This document shows positions 56,697 through 64,000 of a DNA stretch of 64,000 nt, in pieces. The stretch lies in assembly GCF_900104595.1 (NCBI RefSeq), contig NZ_FNVY01000004.1, positions 124,001-188,000 on the forward strand. Reading direction: 5' to 3'. The notes under the pieces were generated by a model, which made no database searches, was not told where the DNA came from, and saw only the letters and a list, made by a program, of their open reading frames with translations. This DNA comes from Enterococcus timonensis (GTDB lineage Bacteria > Bacillota > Bacilli > Lactobacillales > Enterococcaceae). The translations under genes and the position numbers were made by a program. Position 1 is the stretch's first letter. Each line of letters opens with the position of its first letter.

Positions 56697-58031
56697 ATGT
56701 ATGAATATCTAATTACTGATTTTGGGGCGACACCAGATGGTCGTTTAGTTACTGAAGAAATCCAAAAAACCATTGACGCTGCAGCAAAAGACGGTGGCGG
56801 ACGCGTAGTGATTCCTAGTGGCACGTTTTACACGAGTGCGCTCTTTTTAAAAGATCATATTGAACTGCATTTAACACCAGGCGCAGTTTTGAAATTTTCC
56901 GATAACCAAGACGATTATCCAGTAGTAACTTCACGCTGGGAAGGGGTGAAACGGGAAGTTTATGCTTCTTGTTTGTATGCTGAAAACGTGAAAAATATTT
57001 CTGTAACCGGTTTTGGTTTACTAGATGGGAATGGGAAAAATTGGTGGCATTTGCAACGTAATGACTTGGCTAGTTTGAAATATCCACGGCCAAAATTAGT
57101 CAGCTTTGATTCCTGTGAGCACGTGACTTTAAAAGATTTTTCAGTCATCGATTCACCTAGTTGGACGATTAATCCGATTTTGTGTGAGAACGTAACGGTG
57201 GATAATATTAATATTAAAAATCCTGCCGACTCACCAAATACAGACGGGATTGATCCTGAATCTTGTAAAAATGTCCGGATTGCCAATTGCTCTATTGACG
57301 TGGGCGATGATTGTATTGCGATTAAAGCCGGGACTGAAGATACGGCAAGGCGCGTGGCTTGTGAAAATGTAACGATTACTAACTGTACGATGGTTCATGG
57401 TCATGGTGGCGTCGTTTTAGGCAGTGAAATGTCTGGTTCGATTCGTAATGTGACAATTTCTAATTGTGTTTTCCAAGATACGGATCGTGGGATTCGTTTG
57501 AAATCTCGCCGCGGTCGTGGTGGTATTGTGGAAGATATTCGAATTGATAATATTGTGATGGATCGTGTGATGTGTCCGATTATTTTAAATTTATATTATT
57601 TCTGTGGACCAAAAGGGAAGGAAAAATATGTTTGGGATAAAAATCCTTACCCAATTACTGAAGAAACGCCAAATTTCCGGCGCATTCATTTTGCCAATTT
57701 AACAGCACGCAACGTTCAAGCAGCGGCTGGATTTATTTATGGCTTACCTGAAGAATGTGTTTCAGAAATTACGTTTGACAATATCGCCATTGAAATGGAT
57801 CCAGAAGCTGTAGCCGGAAAACCTGCCATGATGACGGGGATTGAAGAGATGAAACAGCAAGGATTTTATGTAGGAAATGCGCGGGATATTTTATTTAACC
57901 GTGTTTCAGTGACTGGACATACCGGTCCGGCGTTTCATTTGGAATATAGTGAAGGCATTGAACTAAGTCATTGCCGCTCAAAAACTTTAACGGGTGAAGA
58001 GAATTTAGTTGAGAAAGTGGATGTAAAATAA
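56697..58031 (+). CDS. Polygalacturonase-type glycoside hydrolase, GH28
   Basis: A 444-residue parallel beta-helix enzyme. The GH28 motifs are complete: SPNTDGIDPESC with its catalytic Asp, VGDDCIAIKAG (Asp-Asp), VHGHGGVVLGSEMSG (His) and RGIRLKSRRGRGG (substrate Arg/Lys). It cleaves alpha-1,4-galacturonan or rhamnogalacturonan links, probably as an exo-enzyme. It has no signal peptide (starts MYEYLITDFGATPDG), so it should act on imported oligomers. GAGAGGAAG site; the next gene starts at the base after its stop. Confidence 0.93.
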   Translation: MYEYLITDFGATPDGRLVTEEIQKTIDAAAKDGGGRVVIPSGTFYTSALFLKDHIELHLTPGAVLKFSDNQDDYPVVTSRWEGVKREVYASCLYAENVKNISVTGFGLLDGNGKNWWHLQRNDLASLKYPRPKLVSFDSCEHVTLKDFSVIDSPSWTINPILCENVTVDNINIKNPADSPNTDGIDPESCKNVRIANCSIDVGDDCIAIKAGTEDTARRVACENVTITNCTMVHGHGGVVLGSEMSGSIRNVTISNCVFQDTDRGIRLKSRRGRGGIVEDIRIDNIVMDRVMCPIILNLYYFCGPKGKEKYVWDKNPYPITEETPNFRRIHFANLTARNVQAAAGFIYGLPEECVSEITFDNIAIEMDPEAVAGKPAMMTGIEEMKQQGFYVGNARDILFNRVSVTGHTGPAFHLEYSEGIELSHCRSKTLTGEENLVEKVDVK

Positions 58032-58922
58032 ATGGATTCACGCCAGCAATTGACCGCCTTACTGGGAAAAAATGAGGCGGTGCAAGTGGAAGGGTCAGTC
58101 ATTGCCCGCCGCGAGTTTGATAATTATGTGGTGGAAGAATTAATGCTGACCTTAAACACAATTGAAACAGTTCCCGGAATTTTTGCTTATCCGAAAAATG
58201 TCTTAGGACCTGTTCCAGTGGTTCTTTTCAATCATTCTCATGGCGGAAATTTTCAAAATGGCAAGCAAGAATTATTTCAAAGTACGCCTTATTTGCAAGC
58301 AGAAAGTTTTGGCGAAACCTTATTAGACATGGGTTATGCAGTGGCGGCGATTGATCATTTTTCATTTGGCCAACGCGCCGGGAAAAAAGAAAGCGAACTG
58401 GTGAAAGAATTTTTACTCACCGGCCGCACATTGTGGGGGATGCGGATTTTTGATAGTTTGCATTTTCTAGAATATTTAGAAACGCGCGTGGAAGTGGATG
58501 ATACCAGGATAGCGACGATTGGCATGTCCATGGGTGGCATGATGAGTTGGTGGCTGGCGGCGCTGAGTGAAAAAATTTCCGTCTGTGTAGATATTGCCGG
58601 TCAAGGGGATTTGGAAACGTTAATTGCCGAGCGTGGCCTTGATCACCACGGTTTTTATTATTATGTCCCGCATTTATTGGAATTTTTTACTACTGGCGAG
58701 ATTCAAAAATTAATTGCACCGCGTCCACGTTTAAGTTTAACGGGGAAAGATGATTTGCTTTGCCCAGCTCATGGGGTAGAAAAACTAGCCAAATATCTAA
58801 CGGAAGTTTATAAAAATACTGGTGTGCCAGATGATTTTCAAAGTTTCAATCTCACTGGCGGCCATCAAGAAACAAAGGAGATGCGAGTTTTATGGCAGAA
58901 ATTTCTCCAAGAAAAATTATAA
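58032..58922 (+). CDS. Alpha/beta-hydrolase family esterase
   Basis: A 296-residue dienelactone-hydrolase/acetyl-xylan-esterase-like protein. Oxyanion region VVLFNHSHGGNFQNG, nucleophile in IGMSMGGMMSWW, Asp in TGKDDLLCPAHG and His in LTGGHQETKEM. Cytoplasmic. It probably removes ester groups from oligogalacturonides. It is immediately adjacent to the GH28 gene and overlaps the pectinesterase gene by 31 bases, so translation is coupled. Exact substrate not determinable. Confidence 0.8.
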   Translation: MDSRQQLTALLGKNEAVQVEGSVIARREFDNYVVEELMLTLNTIETVPGIFAYPKNVLGPVPVVLFNHSHGGNFQNGKQELFQSTPYLQAESFGETLLDMGYAVAAIDHFSFGQRAGKKESELVKEFLLTGRTLWGMRIFDSLHFLEYLETRVEVDDTRIATIGMSMGGMMSWWLAALSEKISVCVDIAGQGDLETLIAERGLDHHGFYYYVPHLLEFFTTGEIQKLIAPRPRLSLTGKDDLLCPAHGVEKLAKYLTEVYKNTGVPDDFQSFNLTGGHQETKEMRVLWQKFLQEKL

Positions 58923-59809
58923 AAAAAATAACAGTCGGTTCAGCGGATTTTTGTGATTTTGTTGATTTGAAACAAGCCTTTCAACAGCTAGAACCAGATT
59001 TTGCTTATGAAATAACTATTTTACAAGGAACTTATCAAGGTAATCTTTATTTGTATCATGATGATGTTTCGATTATCGGTCTCGGCGTAGTTAAGATTAT
59101 CGCCGGAAAATACGCCCAACAAAAAGAAGACGGTCAAGCAATCGGCACTTTTCAAACCGCAACGTTTTTGATTAATGCTCAGAACATTCAGCTAGAAAAT
59201 CTGATGATTGAAAATAACGCTGGACCTGGGGAAATCGTTGGTCAAGCGGTGGCTCTTTACTTAGAAGGAACGGAAATTTCCGTGAAAAATTGTCAGCTGC
59301 GGGCCCATCAAGATACTCTTTGTCTTGGGCCATTACCAAAATTAAATAAAGATGCCACCATTATGGAAAGTATTTTTCGCAAACGAACTTTCCTTGAACA
59401 AATTAGCACTTTTGAAAATTGTTTTATTGAAGGGACCATTGATTTTATTTTTGGGGGCGGCACGGCGACATTTTTCAATTGCGAATTATTTTCAAAAAAA
59501 CGACCCGAAAATAGTAGCGCGAATTTTCTAACTGCGCCTTCTACTGCGGAACATCAAACAGGACTTATTTTTGTGAATTGTCTAATTCACGGGGATCATC
59601 CATATTATCTCGGGCGACCTTGGCGCGAATTTGGCCAGGCGACTTTTTCCGATTGTCATTTCGATGCGCACTTAGAAGTTTCCGGTTGGGACGATTGGGG
59701 AAAACCCAATAATCAAAAAACCGCCCGCTTCATAGAAAAAAATAATTATTACCAAGAAACGCCACAACGGGATTCTTGGATTTCATTTAACGAAAAGGAG
59801 CGGCTATGA
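58892..59809 (+). CDS. Pectin methylesterase, CE8
   Basis: A 305-residue beta-helix pectinesterase that demethylates galacturonosyl residues. Family motifs: QAVALYLEGTEISVKNCQLR, catalytic AHQDTLCLG and GTIDFIFGGGTATFF (two Asp), and YLGRPWREFGQATF (Arg/Trp). No signal peptide, unusual for pectinesterases but consistent with cytoplasmic trimming of imported oligomers. Starts inside the preceding esterase gene; AAAGGAGATG is the likely binding site. Overlaps the next gene by four bases. Confidence 0.9.
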   Translation: MAEISPRKIIKKITVGSADFCDFVDLKQAFQQLEPDFAYEITILQGTYQGNLYLYHDDVSIIGLGVVKIIAGKYAQQKEDGQAIGTFQTATFLINAQNIQLENLMIENNAGPGEIVGQAVALYLEGTEISVKNCQLRAHQDTLCLGPLPKLNKDATIMESIFRKRTFLEQISTFENCFIEGTIDFIFGGGTATFFNCELFSKKRPENSSANFLTAPSTAEHQTGLIFVNCLIHGDHPYYLGRPWREFGQATFSDCHFDAHLEVSGWDDWGKPNNQKTARFIEKNNYYQETPQRDSWISFNEKERL

Positions 59810-60228
59810 ATCGCAAACTCGAACAAATATTAGGCATTATCGGAGCGGCAGCCGTCCTACTTTTTCTTGGTGGCTTCACGGTGGTCACTAACGGTCTTGA
59901 AGAGGCCACATTTGCTGAAAAATACGCCGACACTTTTGCGACACTGATCGATGGCCTTGGCGTTGAAGAAGGTTTAACTGTCTTGAAAACGTTAGGCGCT
60001 TGGTTTGGCGTGACTGTATTTATCGTCTTGATTTTAGTTGCATTAGCAACTTTTTTCATCCATCACAATCGCTATCCAAAAATAGCTGGCCTTTTTTATT
60101 TATTGGCAGGCTTAGTGACGCTTTTCGGCTCGCAGTTGGTGGCTTATCCGTTGGCGTTTATCTTTTTTGTTGTAGCAGCTTTATGTTTTTTAAGAAAGGA
60201 CGGGGCAAATGTTTCCAGTGAAAATTAA
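59806..60228 (+). CDS. Small membrane protein, DUF4064-like
   Basis: A 140-residue protein with four hydrophobic segments (about residues 9-29, 66-85, 92-108, 110-127) and a short exposed loop after the first. The pattern resembles DUF4064 proteins of enterococci; function unknown. It overlaps the pectinesterase gene by four bases and the GH43 gene by 20, so it is an integral part of the operon although its link to pectin use is not evident. AAAAGGAG site. Confidence 0.68.
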   Translation: MNRKLEQILGIIGAAAVLLFLGGFTVVTNGLEEATFAEKYADTFATLIDGLGVEEGLTVLKTLGAWFGVTVFIVLILVALATFFIHHNRYPKIAGLFYLLAGLVTLFGSQLVAYPLAFIFFVVAALCFLRKDGANVSSEN

Positions 60229-61759
60229 AAATCCAATTTTACCAGGCTTTAATCCTGATCCAAATATTTTAAAAGTGGGCGATATTTTTTATATTGCTGT
60301 TTCTAGTTTTGAATGGTTGCCGGGTGTTCGCGTTTATACTTCCAAAGATTTAATCAATTGGCAGCATGAAACAGATATTTTAACCACCCAAGTCAATCTC
60401 CTTGGTAATCCGGAAAATGCTAGCATTTGGGCGCCACAAATTAGTTTTAGCAATAATCAATTTTATTGTCTGTACACTGACGTAAAATCTACCCATCGAC
60501 CATTTAAGGATTGCCATAATTATTTAATAACGGCTCCTGACATCAATGGGCCATGGTCGGACCCGGTTTATCTTAATTCTTCTGGCTTTGATCCAAGTTT
60601 ATTTCATGCGCCAAATGGCAAAAAATATCTTTTGAATGAACTGTGGGACTATCGCATGACTACCGGGAATAAATCTTGTGGCATTGTGCTTCAAGAATAC
60701 GATGAAAAAACCCAAGAGTTAATAGGGGAAGTTCATAAAATTTTTGATGGCACCTCTTTAGCCAAAACAGAAGCCTCACATCTTTATGTTCACGATGACT
60801 TTTATTATTTGATTACGGCAGAAGGCGGGACCGGGCGCGATCACAGTGTGACGGTGGCCCGCAGTAAAAATATTTTTGGACCATATGAAGTAGATCCAGA
60901 AAGTTTGCTGACGGCCCGCGATAAACCAGCCTCGCCTTTGCAATGCTCCGGGCATGCTAGTTTGGTGGAACATCTTGGACATTGGTATATCGCTTATCTC
61001 ACCACCCGTCCTTTGCTAGGAAAAGCGGCAATTCTTGGTCGGGAAACCGCGATTCAAGAAGTCGTCTGGCAAGATGGTTGGCTGCGTCTAGCTGACGGCA
61101 CTAATGGACCTGCCGAAATAACAGAAATTTTTGCCGAGAAAGAAATTATTCAAGAAAAAAATACTGACTTTCACGATGATTTCTCAGAAAGATTGAAAAA
61201 AGAATGGAATACTTTGCGACAAATGCCTGGAGCTTGGGCGGATCTTTCAAGTCGACCTGGCTATTTACGCCTGGAAAGTGGCGAGTCATTACAAAGTTTG
61301 TTTGACCAACATTTACTAGCAATTCGTCAAAAAGATTTTGTTTTCTCAGCGGCCACCAATGTAACTTTTGAAGCCCAAACTTTTAATCAAATGGCTGGCC
61401 TAACGCTTTATTTAAACGATCAAAATTATTTGTTTACTTATCTGACTTTTGACGAGGAAAAAGGACAAGTTTTACGGTTGATGCAATGCGTTGAAGGGGA
61501 ATTTACTTTATTTCCTGAAATTATTCCATTGGCCTCTGATAGTATTTGTCTAAAAGTCAACGTCGATGGACCATGTGGTAAATTTTATTTCCGAGAAACA
61601 GCTAAAGAAAATTGGCAACAAATCGGTCCAGTTTTCGATCTATTATTTTTAGCTGGCGGGTTTACTGGAAATTTTGTCGGGATTACGGTAATTGATATGG
61701 ATAAAAAAGCCGGTTGCTCCGCTGATTTTGATTTCTTCGAATACCATGGGAAAGATTAA
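60209..61759 (+). CDS. Glycoside hydrolase GH43 (beta-xylosidase/arabinofuranosidase type)
   Basis: A 516-residue two-domain enzyme. The five-bladed propeller starts with NPILPGFNPDPNILKVGDIF, giving the base Asp; SSGFDPSLFH holds the pKa Asp; KTEASHLYVHDDFYYLITAE the acid Glu. A C-terminal beta-sandwich (residues about 320-516) is like that of XynB-type GH43. It should release xylose or arabinose from side chains of pectin or xylan. No signal peptide. Overlaps the previous gene by 20 bases; ends the operon before a terminator. Confidence 0.88.
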   Translation: MFPVKIKNPILPGFNPDPNILKVGDIFYIAVSSFEWLPGVRVYTSKDLINWQHETDILTTQVNLLGNPENASIWAPQISFSNNQFYCLYTDVKSTHRPFKDCHNYLITAPDINGPWSDPVYLNSSGFDPSLFHAPNGKKYLLNELWDYRMTTGNKSCGIVLQEYDEKTQELIGEVHKIFDGTSLAKTEASHLYVHDDFYYLITAEGGTGRDHSVTVARSKNIFGPYEVDPESLLTARDKPASPLQCSGHASLVEHLGHWYIAYLTTRPLLGKAAILGRETAIQEVVWQDGWLRLADGTNGPAEITEIFAEKEIIQEKNTDFHDDFSERLKKEWNTLRQMPGAWADLSSRPGYLRLESGESLQSLFDQHLLAIRQKDFVFSAATNVTFEAQTFNQMAGLTLYLNDQNYLFTYLTFDEEKGQVLRLMQCVEGEFTLFPEIIPLASDSICLKVNVDGPCGKFYFRETAKENWQQIGPVFDLLFLAGGFTGNFVGITVIDMDKKAGCSADFDFFEYHGKD

Positions 61760-61766
61760 GAAAATA

Positions 61767-61803
61767 AACAGAGGCGTTGAAATTTTTCAGCGCTTTTTGT
61801 GTG
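61767..61803 (+). terminator. Terminator of GH105-GH43 operon
   Basis: Stem AGGCGTTGAAA with TTTCAGCGCTT (two wobbles), TT loop, T-run. Confidence 0.75.
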
Positions 61804-61811
61804 CCACATAA

Positions 61812-61871
61812 TCAAAGGAAGTGATTACTTTCGTGCGCATTTCCTTTGAACTAGCAACTAAAGCGCTTTTT
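61812..61871 (+). promoter_or_regulatory. Inverted repeat and cre-like site upstream of LplA-like gene
   Basis: TCAAAGGAA and TTCCTTTGA form a perfect nine-base inverted repeat with a 19-base spacer. Nine bases downstream AAAGCGCTTT (61860-61869) is the palindromic core of a cre site, although the outer cre positions do not match. Both lie about 140 bases before the lipoprotein start codon. Confidence 0.45.
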
Positions 61872-62007
61872 TAAAAGACTAATAAAGTGATTATGGACAT
61901 TTTTTCATTTAAGCATTACATTACAGGTGTTCTTGAATTCGTTTTCTAGAAACGGGTTCCTAATAAATTTTTTAAAAAAGAATAGAAAGAAATTGGAGGG
62001 TATCCAA

Positions 62008-63543
62008 ATGAAGAAAGGTAAAAAAATTAGTTTAGTAGCAGGTTTGTTAGTAGCCGGAGTTGTCTTAGCTGCGTGTGGGGGAGATTCAAAGGCAGCGAGT
62101 GATAAAGGGGGAAGCGAAAGTAGCGGCGATAACAAAACAGAAGAAAAAAGCGACAAAACATCTGTTTCTTGGATGACCATGTTGCACACCCCAACGCCAC
62201 CATCAGGCGATGTGGAAAAACAATTAGAAGATTATACTGGGATGGATATTGAATTTAACTGGATTCCAGCTGCTTCTACAGATGAACGGATTAACGCCGC
62301 TTTAGCTTCACAAACATTAGCTGATATTGTTTCTTTGACGCAAATTTCTAGTACAACCGTCCGAAGTGCACTGGCTTCAGGTATGTTCTGGGATGTGGAA
62401 CCTTATTTAAAAGATTATCCTAATTTAAAAAATATTTCTGCAGATCGATTAGAATCTTCACGGATTGACGGAAAAGTTTATGGTGTGCCTTTCCAAAAAC
62501 CAATTGCCCGTTATGGTGTATTAGTTCGTCAAGATTGGTTGGACAATTTAAGCTTAGATGTGCCACATACTTATGATGATTTGAAAAAAGTTGCCCAAGC
62601 ATTTAGTGAAGACGACCCTGATGGAAATGGAACAGACGATACAGTAGGTTTTGTTGATCGTCAAGAATCATATAGTGTTGGCTTTAAAGCAATTGCAGTC
62701 AACTTTGGCGCAGGAAATTTATTTGCCGTTGAAGATGGAAAAGTAATTCCTTCATTTATGCAAGATGAATACAAAGAAGCTATGGAATGGTACCGCGAAA
62801 TTTACGAAAATGGTTGGATGAACTCTGACTTTACAGTTATGGCTAAAGCCGATCAAAAAGATTATATTGTTCAAGGCAAAGGTGGTATCGTTCTTTCTGG
62901 ATTGTTTGATGGCCGTAATTATAAATCAGCCGCTAAAGGAACAGCCCAAGAAGATCAAGAATGGGTTTTGATTAATGATATTACAGCAGGTGACGTGGAA
63001 CGCCGCACCGTTTCTGATACCAATGGTGGTATGGGTGGTTGGCTCGCTATTCCTAAACAAAATATTGAATCAGAAGCTGATTTGAAAGTTGTTTTGCAAT
63101 TTATTAATGATTTAATGGATGAAGAACCATTTAATTTAATGACTAATGGGATCGAAGGAAAACATTATGAAATTACTGCTGATGGAGCTTATGAACGGAC
63201 TGATGATACGGCTTGGCAACAAGAAGTGCAACCATTTGCTGGCTCTCGTCCTTCTGAATTAGTTGAAACATATAAAACAACTGATGAATTACAAAATGAA
63301 TCCAATGAATTGATTGCTGATAACGAAGCATATGCAGTAATTAATCCAGCACAACCATTATCTTCTGAAACTTACGACACGCAATGGTCTACTTTAGTCG
63401 AAGGAATTGAAGATGCCTACTATAAATATATGATGGGTGAAATTGATATGGACGGCTTTGATGCTGCAGTTGAAAATTGGCAAAAAGCTGGCGGCGATCA
63501 AATTATTAAAGAATTTACCGAAAGCTACGAAAAAAATAAATAA
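62008..63543 (+). CDS. Oligosaccharide-binding lipoprotein, LplA-like
   Basis: A 511-residue extracellular solute-binding lipoprotein. The signal peptide (KKGKKISLVAGLLVAGVVLA) ends at lipobox LAAC, so the mature protein begins with Cys and is anchored outside. A Ser/Gly/Lys-rich linker follows, then a substrate-binding domain (WMTMLHTPTPPSGD, FNWIPAASTDERINAALASQ) of the LplA/family-1 type. It would feed the LplB- and LplC-like permeases. The ATG behind TTGGAGGG is chosen over a longer frame that lacks a signal sequence. High-quality codon use suggests strong expression. Confidence 0.92.
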   Translation: MKKGKKISLVAGLLVAGVVLAACGGDSKAASDKGGSESSGDNKTEEKSDKTSVSWMTMLHTPTPPSGDVEKQLEDYTGMDIEFNWIPAASTDERINAALASQTLADIVSLTQISSTTVRSALASGMFWDVEPYLKDYPNLKNISADRLESSRIDGKVYGVPFQKPIARYGVLVRQDWLDNLSLDVPHTYDDLKKVAQAFSEDDPDGNGTDDTVGFVDRQESYSVGFKAIAVNFGAGNLFAVEDGKVIPSFMQDEYKEAMEWYREIYENGWMNSDFTVMAKADQKDYIVQGKGGIVLSGLFDGRNYKSAAKGTAQEDQEWVLINDITAGDVERRTVSDTNGGMGGWLAIPKQNIESEADLKVVLQFINDLMDEEPFNLMTNGIEGKHYEITADGAYERTDDTAWQQEVQPFAGSRPSELVETYKTTDELQNESNELIADNEAYAVINPAQPLSSETYDTQWSTLVEGIEDAYYKYMMGEIDMDGFDAAVENWQKAGGDQIIKEFTESYEKNK

Positions 63544-63626
63544 TATAAAACCTGTAAAATTTTATATTTAGTTTTACGTTAGAGCTTAATAAATAATCCA
63601 ATTTGAAAATCCCCTTTTCAAATAAA

Positions 63627-63662
63627 GAAAACTTCCTAGAAAAAATTCTAGGAAGTTTTTTG
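63627..63662 (+). terminator. Terminator of LplA-like gene
   Basis: Stem AAACTTCCTAGAA with TTCTAGGAAGTTT, AAAA loop, T-run. Confidence 0.88.
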
Positions 63663-63664
63663 TA

Positions 63665-63893
63665 TAGATAACGTATTCATAAAATATCTTTTGTTATTTA
63701 ATTTACGACAGATTCAGAAAACATAAAAAGATTATATAAAAAGTGAACAAACGTTGAATATCTCAGGTTTGCACGGATTTTTCCTTCATTAAAAATGATT
63801 ATCGACTTTTTTTCGCGGATTGGTACGATTAAATTGTAATCGGATTCGGTTTTTGCCGGATCAAAAAACAAAATCGAAAAGGAGAATTAAATC
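63665..63893 (+). promoter_or_regulatory. Upstream region of second lipoprotein gene
   Basis: A-T rich leader with no gene. CGATTAAATTGTAATCG (63826-63842) is an imperfect palindrome about 50 bases before the AAAAGGAG site; a clear sigma-A promoter could not be fixed. Confidence 0.35.
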
Positions 63894-64000
63894 ATGAAAA
63901 AGTCGAAAAAAATGGGTATCATCGCCGGACTCTTACTTTCTGGAGTTATGTTGGCAGCTTGTGCATCAGGTTCAACGAACAATGCAGGAAATGCTGCAGG
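63894..64000 (+). CDS. Lipoprotein, 3' end outside window (probably ABC solute-binding)
   Basis: Only 35 residues are visible: KKSKKMGIIAGLLLSGVMLA followed by lipobox Ala-Ala-Cys and a Ser/Thr/Asn/Gly-rich linker. This is a lipoprotein signal peptide like that of the preceding LplA-like protein, so a second solute-binding protein is likely. AAAAGGAG site nine bases upstream of the ATG. The gene is truncated by the window edge. Confidence 0.75.
   Translation, partial: MKKSKKMGIIAGLLLSGVMLAACASGSTNNAGNAA

Noticed and set aside
61927-62007. Upstream extension of the LplA-like lipoprotein
   Set aside because: It would hide the lipoprotein signal peptide, and the TTGGAGGG site precedes the ATG at 62008.

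Overview
The window reads as a low-to-moderate G+C Gram-positive chromosome of the order Lactobacillales, most likely an Enterococcus or close relative (inferred from gene content and order; no search was run). Supporting signs are a type B L31 protein, divergent pepQ and ccpA, a galKETR cluster with a class II GalT, clpP under a CtsR-type operator, a cggR-gap-pgk-tpiA-eno glycolytic block, a telA/xpaC-like pair, an rpoN gene and ISL3- and IS30-type sequences. Strong AGGAGG ribosome binding sites and TTGACA/TATAAT-type promoters are common.

Layout. 1-4350: end of rpmE2, an MFS exporter, a LytTR regulator/LiaF-like pair, a RelB/DinJ-type antitoxin with a MazF/PemK-type toxin, and a 49-residue small gene. 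4350-12300: pepQ, ccpA, galK-galE-galT-galR. 12300-15700: clpP, a MazEF pair and two unrecognised membrane-anchored proteins. 15700-26900: housekeeping genes (glyoxalase-like protein, queA, trmH-type methyltransferase, HD protein, truB-ribF, telA/xpaC, nudF-mtnN, DUF488, murA). 26900-36400: two tandem ComX/SigH-like sigma-factor genes, tRNA-Arg(CCG), rpoN, the glycolytic block and an eroded IS30-type transposase. 36400-40490: kup and a complete ISL3-family element whose transposase carries an internal TAG. 40490-64000: a pectin/galacturonate locus.

The pectin locus appears to work as follows. A lipoprotein/permease system (LplA-, LplB- and LplC-like) would import oligosaccharides. The GH28, GH105 and GH43 enzymes, a CE8 pectinesterase, a rhamnogalacturonan-type acetylesterase and two other esterases show no signal peptides, so they should trim the oligosaccharides in the cytoplasm. 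UxaC, UxaB and UxaA would take galacturonate to 2-keto-3-deoxygluconate. A LacI-type repressor and a membrane-bound AraC-type regulator (YesS-like) sit in the middle and are divergently transcribed. CcpA-type cre sites near their promoters, and weaker ones near the transport genes, suggest carbon catabolite control by the CcpA encoded in the same window. No transporter ATPase, KDG kinase or KDPG aldolase is present here.

The most unusual feature is a family of at least eleven ~120-130-base palindromic repeats at seven loci. At six loci the right end sits on or within about seven bases of a stop codon, and in four of these the stop codon is part of the repeat. At galK-galE three tandem copies end directly before the galE ribosome binding site. 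Outer stem sequences differ between copies but stay complementary, and short loop and bulge blocks are conserved, which points to a selected folded structure. Small palindromic repeats of E. faecalis (EFAR) are the nearest known class I can recall; identity was not tested.
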